Source: Candidatus Dojkabacteria bacterium UBA2177 (lineage in GTDB: Bacteria; Patescibacteriota; Dojkabacteria; SC72). Taken from it: 43,658 nt of DNA. The notes under the pieces were generated by a model. It worked only from the letters and a program-made list of their open reading frames with translations, did no database searches and was not told the DNA's origin. Both the position numbers and the translations under genes were made by a program. Where the stretch lies: assembly GCA_002328805.1 (NCBI GenBank), contig DCVX01000032.1, positions 1 through 43,658 on the forward strand. Direction: 5' to 3'. Shown here one piece after another: positions 32,024-39,475 of this stretch (position 1 is the stretch's first letter; the number at the start of each line of letters is the position of its first letter).

Positions 32024-33873
32024 TAGTATGTTCTTTCAAAATTATTATCTATCTCAGAAAGTGTTAACTTCCATATTGCTGGGCGACCATGAGGACAACT
32101 ATATGGGTTTTCACAATCAGAAAGCTCTTTAAATAAGTTTAGCATCTCTTCTCTACTTAATCTTTGTCCACTTCTTATGCTACCGTGACAAGATATAGTG
32201 GCTAAGAGATCATCTCTTCGTTTCTCTAAGTTCTTTCCTAGGTCTTCTATATTATCTTCTAGAGAAAATATTTCGTTAAACATCTCTTCAAAGTTAGATT
32301 CTGAAAAAGAGGTCGGTGCTGTTTTAAGCTTGAGTTTAGTCCCCTCAATTTCATAGATTATTCCAATGGTTTCAAAGAAATCATGAGCTTCCTCTAAGAA
32401 GATTGCCTCTTCTTTTTTAAGATCTATTTCTACTGGAACCAGATAATTTTGCAAGTCTAAACCGTTTTTACCTTCGGATAATTTTTCAAAGTTTATTCTT
32501 TCTGCTGCTGCGTGTTGGTCTATTACCCAAAGTCTCTCATCTGTAAATTCTACAACTACATATTTGTTAAATATTTGGAATATGTTTCTAATATTCATCT
32601 CATCTTCCCAAGAAATGTTTTCTTTCTGGTCATCGTCTTCTTTTATTTGTGAAGAAAGAATTTCTTTGGAGAACAATAGACTGTCTTTTACCGAAATGGA
32701 CTTGCCTGAGGAGTATAGATTGCTACTCTCGTATTCCTTCCTGCTTCCTTCTTCTATACTTTCTCTCTTGGAGGATGTTGTTGATGCTTTATTAAATCTC
32801 TCCCTTAATGAAGAAAAATCCCTTATTTTACCTTCATTACCACTTGGTATATCCCTAAAAGACAATTCCTTCTCTAGAGTATGTTTAACTGCATTCTCTA
32901 TGGCGGAGTAAACTCTGTAGGGGTTTTCAAAACGGACTTCTTCTTTTCTTGGGTGAACATTAACATCTACAAATTGTGGATCCATGTCTATCTTAATTAC
33001 AAAATCTACCTTCTGGCCATGTGGGATGTACCTAGAATACCCTTCGTGGATAGCTCTGTAGATTCCTTTGTCTGAAATAGCTCTGTCATTTACAAACATG
33101 TAACCTTTAGCTCTGGAACTCTTGTGGTTAGACGGATGGGCTACATACCCAGATATTTTTATACCCGCACCCTCATAATATACTTGAATGAAATTGGAGG
33201 TGTCTTCATTCATAACCTCTTTGACTCTTTCCTTTGTAATTTCTCCTTTCTTGGAGTTTTCTATAGCAGGTAGATCTAGGACAACTTTACTATCCTTTTC
33301 TAAAATAAAATGAATATTAGGATAAACAAGGTAGTAGTTATTCATTAATTCATAAATCTTCCTGTATTCTGTTTGAGATGTCTTTAAGTGCTTCTTTCGT
33401 GCAGGAATATTGTAAAAAAGATTCTCCACACGAACAGTTGTCCCTCTCTCCTTTGGAGTTTTCTTAACAGGAGATTTACCCTCCTCATTAAAATCTATTT
33501 CATTTGCAATTGTCTCTTCAACATACTTAGAAGACACCTTTACCCTTGCTACTGATGTAATTGTAGAGAGTGCTTCCCCTCTAAAACCCATGCTAAGGAG
33601 GGTGTTGAGATCTTCAATCTTCTCTATTTTAGAAGTGGTGTGAGCATCAAAGATTAGTGGAAGATCCTCCTTAGGGATACCATAGCCATTATCTGAAACC
33701 TCTATCATATCTATACCCCCATTCTTTACCCTTACTTCAATCCTGTCTGCCTGGGCATCTATGGCATTATCTACAAGTTCTTTAACTACCGAAGCTGGTC
33801 TTTCTACTACTTCTCCTGCCGCTATCTGGTTTACAACACTCTGTGGTAACTTGTGTAATTTTTTCTTTTTCAC
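32023..33873 (-). CDS. mutL: DNA mismatch repair protein MutL
   Basis: MutL links mismatch recognition to strand removal. The N-terminal GHKL ATPase has NQIAAGEVVERPASVVKELVDNAIDA (motif I), DNGYGI, and GFRGEALSTI. The C-terminal dimerisation domain keeps the metal-dependent nicking motif DQHAAAERINFE from residue 452, plus SCHGS and CPHGRP (Cys593). This is therefore the endonuclease-proficient type that works without MutH and hemimethylation. MutS is not in this window. The start is a GTG at 33873. The minus-strand extended -10 TGT-TAGAAT ends six bases before it, predicting a leaderless mRNA. uvrB diverges from the same 41-base gap. Confidence 0.96.
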   Translation of the reverse strand: MKKKKLHKLPQSVVNQIAAGEVVERPASVVKELVDNAIDAQADRIEVRVKNGGIDMIEVSDNGYGIPKEDLPLIFDAHTTSKIEKIEDLNTLLSMGFRGEALSTITSVARVKVSSKYVEETIANEIDFNEEGKSPVKKTPKERGTTVRVENLFYNIPARKKHLKTSQTEYRKIYELMNNYYLVYPNIHFILEKDSKVVLDLPAIENSKKGEITKERVKEVMNEDTSNFIQVYYEGAGIKISGYVAHPSNHKSSRAKGYMFVNDRAISDKGIYRAIHEGYSRYIPHGQKVDFVIKIDMDPQFVDVNVHPRKEEVRFENPYRVYSAIENAVKHTLEKELSFRDIPSGNEGKIRDFSSLRERFNKASTTSSKRESIEEGSRKEYESSNLYSSGKSISVKDSLLFSKEILSSQIKEDDDQKENISWEDEMNIRNIFQIFNKYVVVEFTDERLWVIDQHAAAERINFEKLSEGKNGLDLQNYLVPVEIDLKKEEAIFLEEAHDFFETIGIIYEIEGTKLKLKTAPTSFSESNFEEMFNEIFSLEDNIEDLGKNLEKRRDDLLATISCHGSIRSGQRLSREEMLNLFKELSDCENPYSCPHGRPAIWKLTLSEIDNNFERTY

Positions 33874-33879
33874 ACTATT

Positions 33880-33888
33880 ATTCTAACA
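33880..33888 (-). promoter_or_regulatory. Extended -10 of mutL
   Basis: Minus-strand TGT-TAGAAT, six bases before the GTG of mutL. It mirrors the uvrB element 12 bases away on the other strand. Confidence 0.55.
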
Positions 33889-33900
33889 CATCCATATATT

Positions 33901-33909
33901 TGCTAGAAT
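33901..33909 (+). promoter_or_regulatory. Extended -10 of uvrB
   Basis: TGC-TAGAAT ends five bases before the GTG at 33915. It decides the uvrB start: codons further upstream would lie before the transcript begins. Confidence 0.55.
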
Positions 33910-33914
33910 ACGTT

Positions 33915-35918
33915 GTGGATATTGTAAATAGAAATAAAAATAAAGAACAGAGTAATAATAAGTTTGACTTACAGAAACCTTACGAGAAGTCTCCAGACCA
34001 GAAGAAGGCGGTTGAGGAAATTGTTAAAGGTGTACAAGCTAATAAACAGAAACAAACCCTACTCGGGGTAACTGGCTCTGGAAAAACTTTTGTTATGGCA
34101 AATATTATAGACACCTTACAAAGGCCAACATTGGTTATTTCTCACAATAAGACATTAGCAGCGCAGTTGTATGAAGAATTTAAAGAGTTTTTTCCTAATA
34201 ATTCGGTAAAATATTTTGTCTCTTACTATGACTATTACCAGCCAGAGGCTTACATCCCTGCAAAAGACCTATACATTGAAAAGGAATCTCAAGTTAATAA
34301 AGAGATAGAGAATTTAAGATTTGGGGCTATGAATTCCGCAATAACTAGAAGGGATACAATTGTAGTTGCATCTGTATCTTGTATATATAATATTGGGAAT
34401 CCAGACAATTATGAAAACAGGAGTTTGTCTTTTTATGTGGGACAGGAAATAGAAATTTCTGAAATTGCAAGGGAGTTAGTATCCATGAGATACACAAGGG
34501 ATGCCCTAGATTTCACTACCGGAGTATTTAGAATTGCTGGAGATGTTATTGAAATATATCCTCCATACGAAGAGTTCTCTTTTAGAATAGAGATGTGGGG
34601 AAATAGGGTTGAGAATATTTCAAAGGTTCATCCATTATCTAAACAGAAGGTTTCTGAACCAAGTGAGATACTTGTTTTTCCAGCGACTTCGTTAATATAT
34701 TCTCATGATGTAATTAAAAATGCTGTAGAGAATATTAAGGAAGATCTAAAAAAGAGATTAGACTTTCTAAGAAATATTGGAAAGGATATAGAGGCCTACA
34801 GGTTGGAACAGAAAACAAATTATGACATAGAGATGTTAGAGCAGGTTGGTTATTGTAAGAGTATGGAGAACTACAGTATATATTTTGACGGTAGAAAACC
34901 CGGAGAACCACCCTACACTCTTTTGGATTATTTCCCAAAAGATTATCTTATGTTTATAGATGAGTCACACATTACCATTCCACAGATTGGAGGAATGTAT
35001 AACGGAGATAAGGCAAGGAAAGATAATTTAATTGAATATGGTTTTAGATTACCTACTGCAAGAGATAACAGGCCTCTTAATTTCAAAGAGTTCCAAGCTA
35101 GACAAGGAACCACCGTCTACTTCTCTGCCACTCCCTCAGAATGGGAGGTTAGAGATAGTAATAAGAATGTGGTGGAGCTTCTAACGAGGCCTACGGGTCT
35201 TCTAGACCCTACAGTAGAGGTTAGGAAGACAGATGGGCAGATAGATGATGTAATAGCTGAGATTAATGCTAACGTAAAAAAGGGTCAAAGAGTTCTAGTT
35301 ACTACTCTAACTAAGAGAATGGCAGAAGATTTAACATCTTTTCTTAAAGATTTGGATATTAAAGTCCAATATTTACATTCTGACATAGATACTGTTGAAC
35401 GAGTAGATATTCTAAGAGATCTTAGGCTTGGAGAATATGATGTATTAATTGGGATTAACCTTTTAAGAGAGGGTATTGACCTACCAGAGGTCTCTTTAGT
35501 AATAATTCTAGATGCTGACAAAGAAGGGTTCCTTAGATCTAAAACTAGTCTTGTGCAAACAATTGGTAGAGCTGCTCGACATGTTGAGGGAAGGGTTTTA
35601 ATGTACGCAGATAAGATTACGGAGAGTATGAAGTATGCAATAGATGAAACAGAAAGAAGAAGGAAGTACCAGATAGAATATAATAAGAAACACAATATAA
35701 CTCCTAAGAGTATTGAAAAAGAAATTCGTGGGAGACTTGTTGAAGATGATGGAGAAAAAGATGAAGTCGATCTTGATATTGAAAAATTGGATATTAAACA
35801 GAAGAAGATTCTTATTAAGGAGTTAGAACAAGATATGTTAATAGCTGCAGATAGGTTGGAATTTGAAAAGGCAGGGAAGATAAGGGATGAGATAAAGGAT
35901 ATAAAGGCTGGTTTGTAA
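33915..35918 (+). CDS. uvrB: Excinuclease ABC subunit B
   Basis: UvrB is the helicase-like damage verifier of nucleotide excision repair. Walker A GVTGSGKT is at 51-58, the beta-hairpin that inserts into DNA is YYDYYQPEAYIP, and the DEAD-like motif is FIDESH. GREGIDLPEV-type motif V (LLREGIDLPEV) and TIGRAARH follow, and the last 35 residues form the UVR domain (ADRLEFEKAGKIRDEI) that contacts UvrC. The frame remains open 24 codons upstream, into mutL. I chose GTG 33915 (667 residues), because the family N-terminus and the extended -10 both fit it. TTG 33900 is the alternative. uvrC lies 2 kb away on the other strand; uvrA is outside the window. Confidence 0.96.
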   Translation: MDIVNRNKNKEQSNNKFDLQKPYEKSPDQKKAVEEIVKGVQANKQKQTLLGVTGSGKTFVMANIIDTLQRPTLVISHNKTLAAQLYEEFKEFFPNNSVKYFVSYYDYYQPEAYIPAKDLYIEKESQVNKEIENLRFGAMNSAITRRDTIVVASVSCIYNIGNPDNYENRSLSFYVGQEIEISEIARELVSMRYTRDALDFTTGVFRIAGDVIEIYPPYEEFSFRIEMWGNRVENISKVHPLSKQKVSEPSEILVFPATSLIYSHDVIKNAVENIKEDLKKRLDFLRNIGKDIEAYRLEQKTNYDIEMLEQVGYCKSMENYSIYFDGRKPGEPPYTLLDYFPKDYLMFIDESHITIPQIGGMYNGDKARKDNLIEYGFRLPTARDNRPLNFKEFQARQGTTVYFSATPSEWEVRDSNKNVVELLTRPTGLLDPTVEVRKTDGQIDDVIAEINANVKKGQRVLVTTLTKRMAEDLTSFLKDLDIKVQYLHSDIDTVERVDILRDLRLGEYDVLIGINLLREGIDLPEVSLVIILDADKEGFLRSKTSLVQTIGRAARHVEGRVLMYADKITESMKYAIDETERRRKYQIEYNKKHNITPKSIEKEIRGRLVEDDGEKDEVDLDIEKLDIKQKKILIKELEQDMLIAADRLEFEKAGKIRDEIKDIKAGL

Positions 35919-35981
35919 CTATATTGGTGATAAAACCTAAAAATATGTTACTGTTATATATCTAATTAAATAAAAAGAAAA

Positions 35982-36218
35982 ATGAGAAGAGGTGTACTTG
36001 TTTTAAATAGCGATGAACTTATTGAATTAGGAAGAGTTGTTGATTTAGAAAAGATAAAGATCGCCTTAGAAAACATAAAAGAAGAGAATAGAATTCTTAC
36101 AAATGAAGATGAATTAGAAAATATACTAGATGAAATTGGTATGCCTGAGGATAATGTAATACTTAAAAGTGCTGTTTCTAAAATCTCTGATCTACTACAT
36201 TCTCTTCGGAATAGTTAA
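35982..36218 (+). CDS. Small hypothetical protein (78 residues)
   Basis: I do not recognise this protein. It is 78 residues, acidic, and mostly predicted helix, with a Leu/Ile-rich pattern (DLEKIKIALENIKEENRIL) that could form a short coiled coil. There is no signal peptide or Cys pair. It lies 63 bases after uvrB with AT-rich sequence between (TTATATATC could be its -10), and ends four bases before a convergent small gene. Codon use is like its neighbours, so I think it is real. Confidence 0.55.
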   Translation: MRRGVLVLNSDELIELGRVVDLEKIKIALENIKEENRILTNEDELENILDEIGMPEDNVILKSAVSKISDLLHSLRNS

Positions 36219-36222
36219 GAGG

Positions 36223-36555
36223 TTATCTTCTACCGAGCTTTCTCTCTTGAGATGCTATCCAGTCATCTACCGCTTTATCAATACTCTCTCCCTTCTTAAG
36301 ACCTAATTCTGCTCTCACTTGGGACTCACTTCTTTTTCTTGCTCTTTTGACCTCATCTGGTTCTGGGAGCGTCTCTTTGTAATGAAGTTCATCACAAATT
36401 GTCTGCGTTGACCGTATTTCGCCTGTGGGAGTCTCACTAGCACCATCCATAGTGGTAGAGAGTACTCTAACAGCCTCTTCTCCCGAATAGCCTTCATCTA
36501 GAAGCTCTTGTATTTCACCTGGATCATATTTGGGAACATTGCTCTCTAAGGGCAT
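36223..36555 (-). CDS. Small hypothetical protein with a UBA-like N-terminal helix pair
   Basis: This 110-residue soluble protein is unknown to me. Residues 13-32 (IQELLDEGYSGEEAVRVLS) resemble the first two helices of UBA/CUE-type folds (L-x-x-G-[YF]-x-x-E-E-A-x-x-x-L), which are seen in a few bacterial proteins. The C-terminal half is rich in charged residues (DEVKRARKRSES, KKGESIDKAVDDW). It converges with the previous gene (four-base gap) and lies next to tRNA-Gln. The UBA resemblance is short and may be chance. Confidence 0.55.
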   Translation of the reverse strand: MPLESNVPKYDPGEIQELLDEGYSGEEAVRVLSTTMDGASETPTGEIRSTQTICDELHYKETLPEPDEVKRARKRSESQVRAELGLKKGESIDKAVDDWIASQERKLGRR

Positions 36556-36623
36556 GGTATAAGCTCTGCAAATATTATTTTACTATTGTAATGCGAATTG
36601 AAATAAAAAGTAAAGCTCAAAAG

Positions 36624-36697
36624 TGGTTGCGGGACATGGACTCGAACCATGATCGACGGCTTCAAAGGCCGGTGTCCTACCATTAGACGATCCCGCA
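36624..36697 (-). tRNA. tRNA-Gln (anticodon TTG)
   Basis: On the minus strand the acceptor TGCGGGA (36697-36691) pairs with TCCCGCA (36634-36628), followed by A and an encoded CCA (36626-36624). The anticodon loop is CTTTGAA with anticodon TTG. The T-arm is CATGG-TTCGAGT-CCATG. The CCA is in the genome here, unlike in the tRNA-Pro of this window. Confidence 0.94.
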
Positions 36698-36754
36698 ATA
36701 CAAAGAAATTATACTATATGTCCGTATTAAATAAAAAGAAAATATAATGTAAGA

Positions 36755-36760
36755 TATAAT
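36755..36760 (+). promoter_or_regulatory. -10 element of the polybasic membrane protein gene
   Basis: TATAAT ends five bases before the ATG at 36766, again a leaderless layout. A convincing -35 is not visible. Confidence 0.45.
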
Positions 36761-36765
36761 CACCT

Positions 36766-37896
36766 ATGCCCCTCTTTAAGAAAAAGCCAGAGAAAACTAA
36801 AAACAAAAGACAGAGAACAAAGGGAACCACCAATCCTACGGGGAAAGTGTATATGCCCCAAAATAAAACAAATTCCGTAAGAAGGAAAGGAAAGAAGAGA
36901 TTTACTCTTTTCAAAAAACGAAGTAACAAATCCAATGTTCAAAGAAGAAATAAAAAAAACATTTCTAAAATTCTTTTTTACACCTTCCTAGCTTTATTAT
37001 TTGTAGGATTACTCTACATTTCTATTATTTCCATAATAAGAATGAGAGATAATACTACAGACGAAAATATTCCAGTGGAATACGTAGTAGGTCTAGAAGG
37101 TATCCCTTCTTACCCTGGGTCTGAATTTATATTCAAAAATAACATTGATGAAATATCTGTTGCTAATTTCATCGCCTCCGGAAATTCTGCTTACCGCTTA
37201 CCACTTAGAACAACAACTACACAAGCATATAAATATTACCAGGAAGTTCTTCCAGAACTTGGTTGGGAGAATGTTCTTTCCGTAGAGGTTGGATCAGAAG
37301 AGATGAAAGAGGGAGAATACTGGGTCAAGGGTACAAGTGGGCTTAGAATTTATTCTAAGTTCAATGATTTATGGTATGAGACACTAACTCAAGAAGAGGC
37401 TGTTACAGGTCTTAGAGCAAAGGTTGTTGAAGAGGCTGAAAGAGAGTTGCTTTTAGCAAGCCAAGATTACCAAGAACTTCTCCCCGACTTTCCATGGATA
37501 TTAAAGGTTCCTAAAGAATATATTATCTCTTATAGCTCTTCTGCTTACAAAGATTACCGAACTGTTCAATTTAGAAAAATTGGAACATCAGAAAGTGTAA
37601 GTGTCGTCCCAATAGGACCAACTGGTGATATTCTAGATAATTATCTCCAGGAGTATACAGAGTTACTTGGTGCGAATGAAGAACAGAACTGGACCATAGC
37701 CAATACAATCCTTGCAGTAACTTCTTATGGTACAGCACTAAGGGGTACTATAACAAACGGGCCAGAAAATCATGATGTTGCAGTAGTATCCAATAGTTAC
37801 AATGGTGTTGTTTATGTTATGGATGCTAACACTCCCAAAGACCCCTTCTTAGACTACCTGTTTGAGAATATGGAACCTGCAAATGTCCAGAGATAG
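36766..37896 (+). CDS. Membrane-anchored protein with a polybasic cytoplasmic N-terminus
   Basis: I do not recognise the family. The first 68 residues contain 26 Lys/Arg, one Glu and no Asp, then a single membrane helix (about 69-91), so the N-terminus should be inside and residues 92-376 outside. The outer part has EGIPSYPGSEF (110-120) followed by AYKYYQEVLPELGWENV, a pattern I associate with small exported domains in which a YPGA/YPGS strand precedes a helix ending in LGW. A second part (FPWILKVPKEY onward) follows. The basic tail could bind nucleic acid, ribosomes or acidic lipid. The stop is TAG, and it converges on uvrC with a 21-base gap. Confidence 0.75.
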   Translation: MPLFKKKPEKTKNKRQRTKGTTNPTGKVYMPQNKTNSVRRKGKKRFTLFKKRSNKSNVQRRNKKNISKILFYTFLALLFVGLLYISIISIIRMRDNTTDENIPVEYVVGLEGIPSYPGSEFIFKNNIDEISVANFIASGNSAYRLPLRTTTTQAYKYYQEVLPELGWENVLSVEVGSEEMKEGEYWVKGTSGLRIYSKFNDLWYETLTQEEAVTGLRAKVVEEAERELLLASQDYQELLPDFPWILKVPKEYIISYSSSAYKDYRTVQFRKIGTSESVSVVPIGPTGDILDNYLQEYTELLGANEEQNWTIANTILAVTSYGTALRGTITNGPENHDVAVVSNSYNGVVYVMDANTPKDPFLDYLFENMEPANVQR

Positions 37897-37917
37897 TATT
37901 TATTCACTTCAGTTTAC

Positions 37918-39444
37918 TCATTCCTTCGGATTGAAGTATTTATATATCTCTTCCGATACAGTTTTGTTGTTTATACTTTGGTTAATTTTATCAAGGTCTG
38001 CTTCCTTCAAAGTTCTTATATCTCCAAAATCCTTTAAAAGTTTTTTCATTCTTTTCTTCCCTACCCCTGGAATCTTCTCTAACTCTGTATTTTTAGCCTT
38101 TCTAATTCGACTTTTACGATGATGTAATATTGCAAACCTATGTGCCTCATCTCTAAGATCTATTAGTATAGACTTGTTTATAATATCTACCCGTTTTATC
38201 TTATTTTCTTTTCCATTAGAATCTGTAATTAACCAAAATTCATCTAACTGTCTTGCTCCCCTTCTCTTAAGTCTCTTTCCTTTAGAGATGCCTATCAATG
38301 TGGATTCGAAAGGTAAAATCCCTTTTAATCCTTTGTCTAAGACAGATAATTGGGCTTTTCCACCGTCTATGAGAATAATATCTGGGTTAGAGGAATACTT
38401 CATCTTATTTTTAGTGTCAAAACGCCTTTCTAAAACCCTCTCTAACATTGCTGGATCGTTTGACTTATCTATGTCCTCTATCTTAAAGATTCTGTACTGA
38501 TCTCTGCGTATCTCACCATTTTCAGCCACAACCATAGAACCATATGCTAATTCCCCTTGTATATTGGAAATGTCATAACACTCTATCCTGTTAAGTTTTT
38601 TAAGTCCTAATTCTCTTTTTAACTCTTCAAACTCTCTTCTTAAGACCTCTTTTCTTCTTTCTTTGTATGATTGTTCTGTATCATCAGGGAGGAAATCAAT
38701 CTTCTCTCCTAGGTATTTAAGGTCAGAAATTCTGTCTCTTAAGATAGCTGCTTTTTCAAAATTCTTCTCTTTAGAATATTCGTACATCTTTCTTTCCATC
38801 TCCTTTATCTGTCCTCTCTTTCTTCCATTTAAGAACTTTATTATTTCATTAATGTTCTTCCTGTAATCTTCCTCGGTTATGTGTCCTTGGTATGGACCTG
38901 GGCAGAGACCTAGGTGGAAATAGAGGCACTCTTTGCTGTTCTCCTTCTTGCAGGTACAGAATGGATAAAGCTTCCTTAGATAGGTAAATATCCTTTTTGT
39001 GGCCGAACTGCTAGGGTATGGTCCAAAAAGTCTCCCTCTTTTCATTTCTTTGTTGCTTATCTTTCTGACTATTTTAATCGTGGGAAACTTATCTTTAGTA
39101 GAAATGTATATCCATACATAAGACTTGTCGTCCTTCTTGTCACTATTGTAAAAAGGTTTGTATTTTTTAATTAAGGCTGATTCTAAAACAAGAGATTCTA
39201 TTTCATTGTTGGTTTCGGTAATAGATATGTCTTTGATATAGGGAATCATCTGCTTTATACGAGGACGATCATAGAGTGTACTTGAAAAATAAGAACTTAC
39301 CCTATTCCTAAGATTTGTTGCTTTTCCTATGTATAATATCTTCCCGTTTTCATCCAGAAACTTGTAAATCCCTGGTTTTTGTGGGAGAAGCTTGATTTTA
39401 GTTTCTAGGTTCTTAATACCTAGATTCTTAATATTTTTATTCAT
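37918..39444 (-). CDS. uvrC: Excinuclease ABC subunit C
   Basis: UvrC makes both incisions in nucleotide excision repair. The N-terminal GIY-YIG nuclease (KPGIYKFLDENGKILYIGKA, about 23-43) cuts 3'. A Cys cluster (CTCKK, CLYFHLGLC) follows, then the UVR domain (KNFEKAAILRDRISDL) that binds UvrB, the RNase H-like domain that cuts 5' (RIECYDISN, ILIDGGKAQL), and a helix-hairpin-helix tail (KIPGVGKKRMKKLL). At 508 residues it is about 100 shorter than E. coli UvrC but all domains are present. It is the only gene here that ends in TGA. An extended -10 (39451-39459) lies six bases before its ATG, in the 31-base gap after dnaE. Confidence 0.95.
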   Translation of the reverse strand: MNKNIKNLGIKNLETKIKLLPQKPGIYKFLDENGKILYIGKATNLRNRVSSYFSSTLYDRPRIKQMIPYIKDISITETNNEIESLVLESALIKKYKPFYNSDKKDDKSYVWIYISTKDKFPTIKIVRKISNKEMKRGRLFGPYPSSSATKRIFTYLRKLYPFCTCKKENSKECLYFHLGLCPGPYQGHITEEDYRKNINEIIKFLNGRKRGQIKEMERKMYEYSKEKNFEKAAILRDRISDLKYLGEKIDFLPDDTEQSYKERRKEVLRREFEELKRELGLKKLNRIECYDISNIQGELAYGSMVVAENGEIRRDQYRIFKIEDIDKSNDPAMLERVLERRFDTKNKMKYSSNPDIILIDGGKAQLSVLDKGLKGILPFESTLIGISKGKRLKRRGARQLDEFWLITDSNGKENKIKRVDIINKSILIDLRDEAHRFAILHHRKSRIRKAKNTELEKIPGVGKKRMKKLLKDFGDIRTLKEADLDKINQSINNKTVSEEIYKYFNPKE

Positions 39445-39450
39445 ATATGG

Positions 39451-39459
39451 ATTATATCA
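39451..39459 (-). promoter_or_regulatory. Extended -10 of uvrC
   Basis: Minus-strand TGA-TATAAT, six bases before the uvrC ATG, in the short gap after the dnaE stop. It suggests uvrC has its own leaderless transcript besides any read-through from dnaE. Confidence 0.6.
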
Positions 39460-39475
39460 GTTGGGACAAGGTTCT

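Noticed and set aside
33843..33914. Longer uvrB start inside mutL
   Set aside because: The extra 24 residues are not UvrB-like and would lie upstream of the extended -10. GTG 33915 fits better.
37918..37920. Reassigned TGA codon
   Set aside because: All genes are full length under the standard code, Trp uses TGG throughout, and the only TGA sits exactly at the expected uvrC end.
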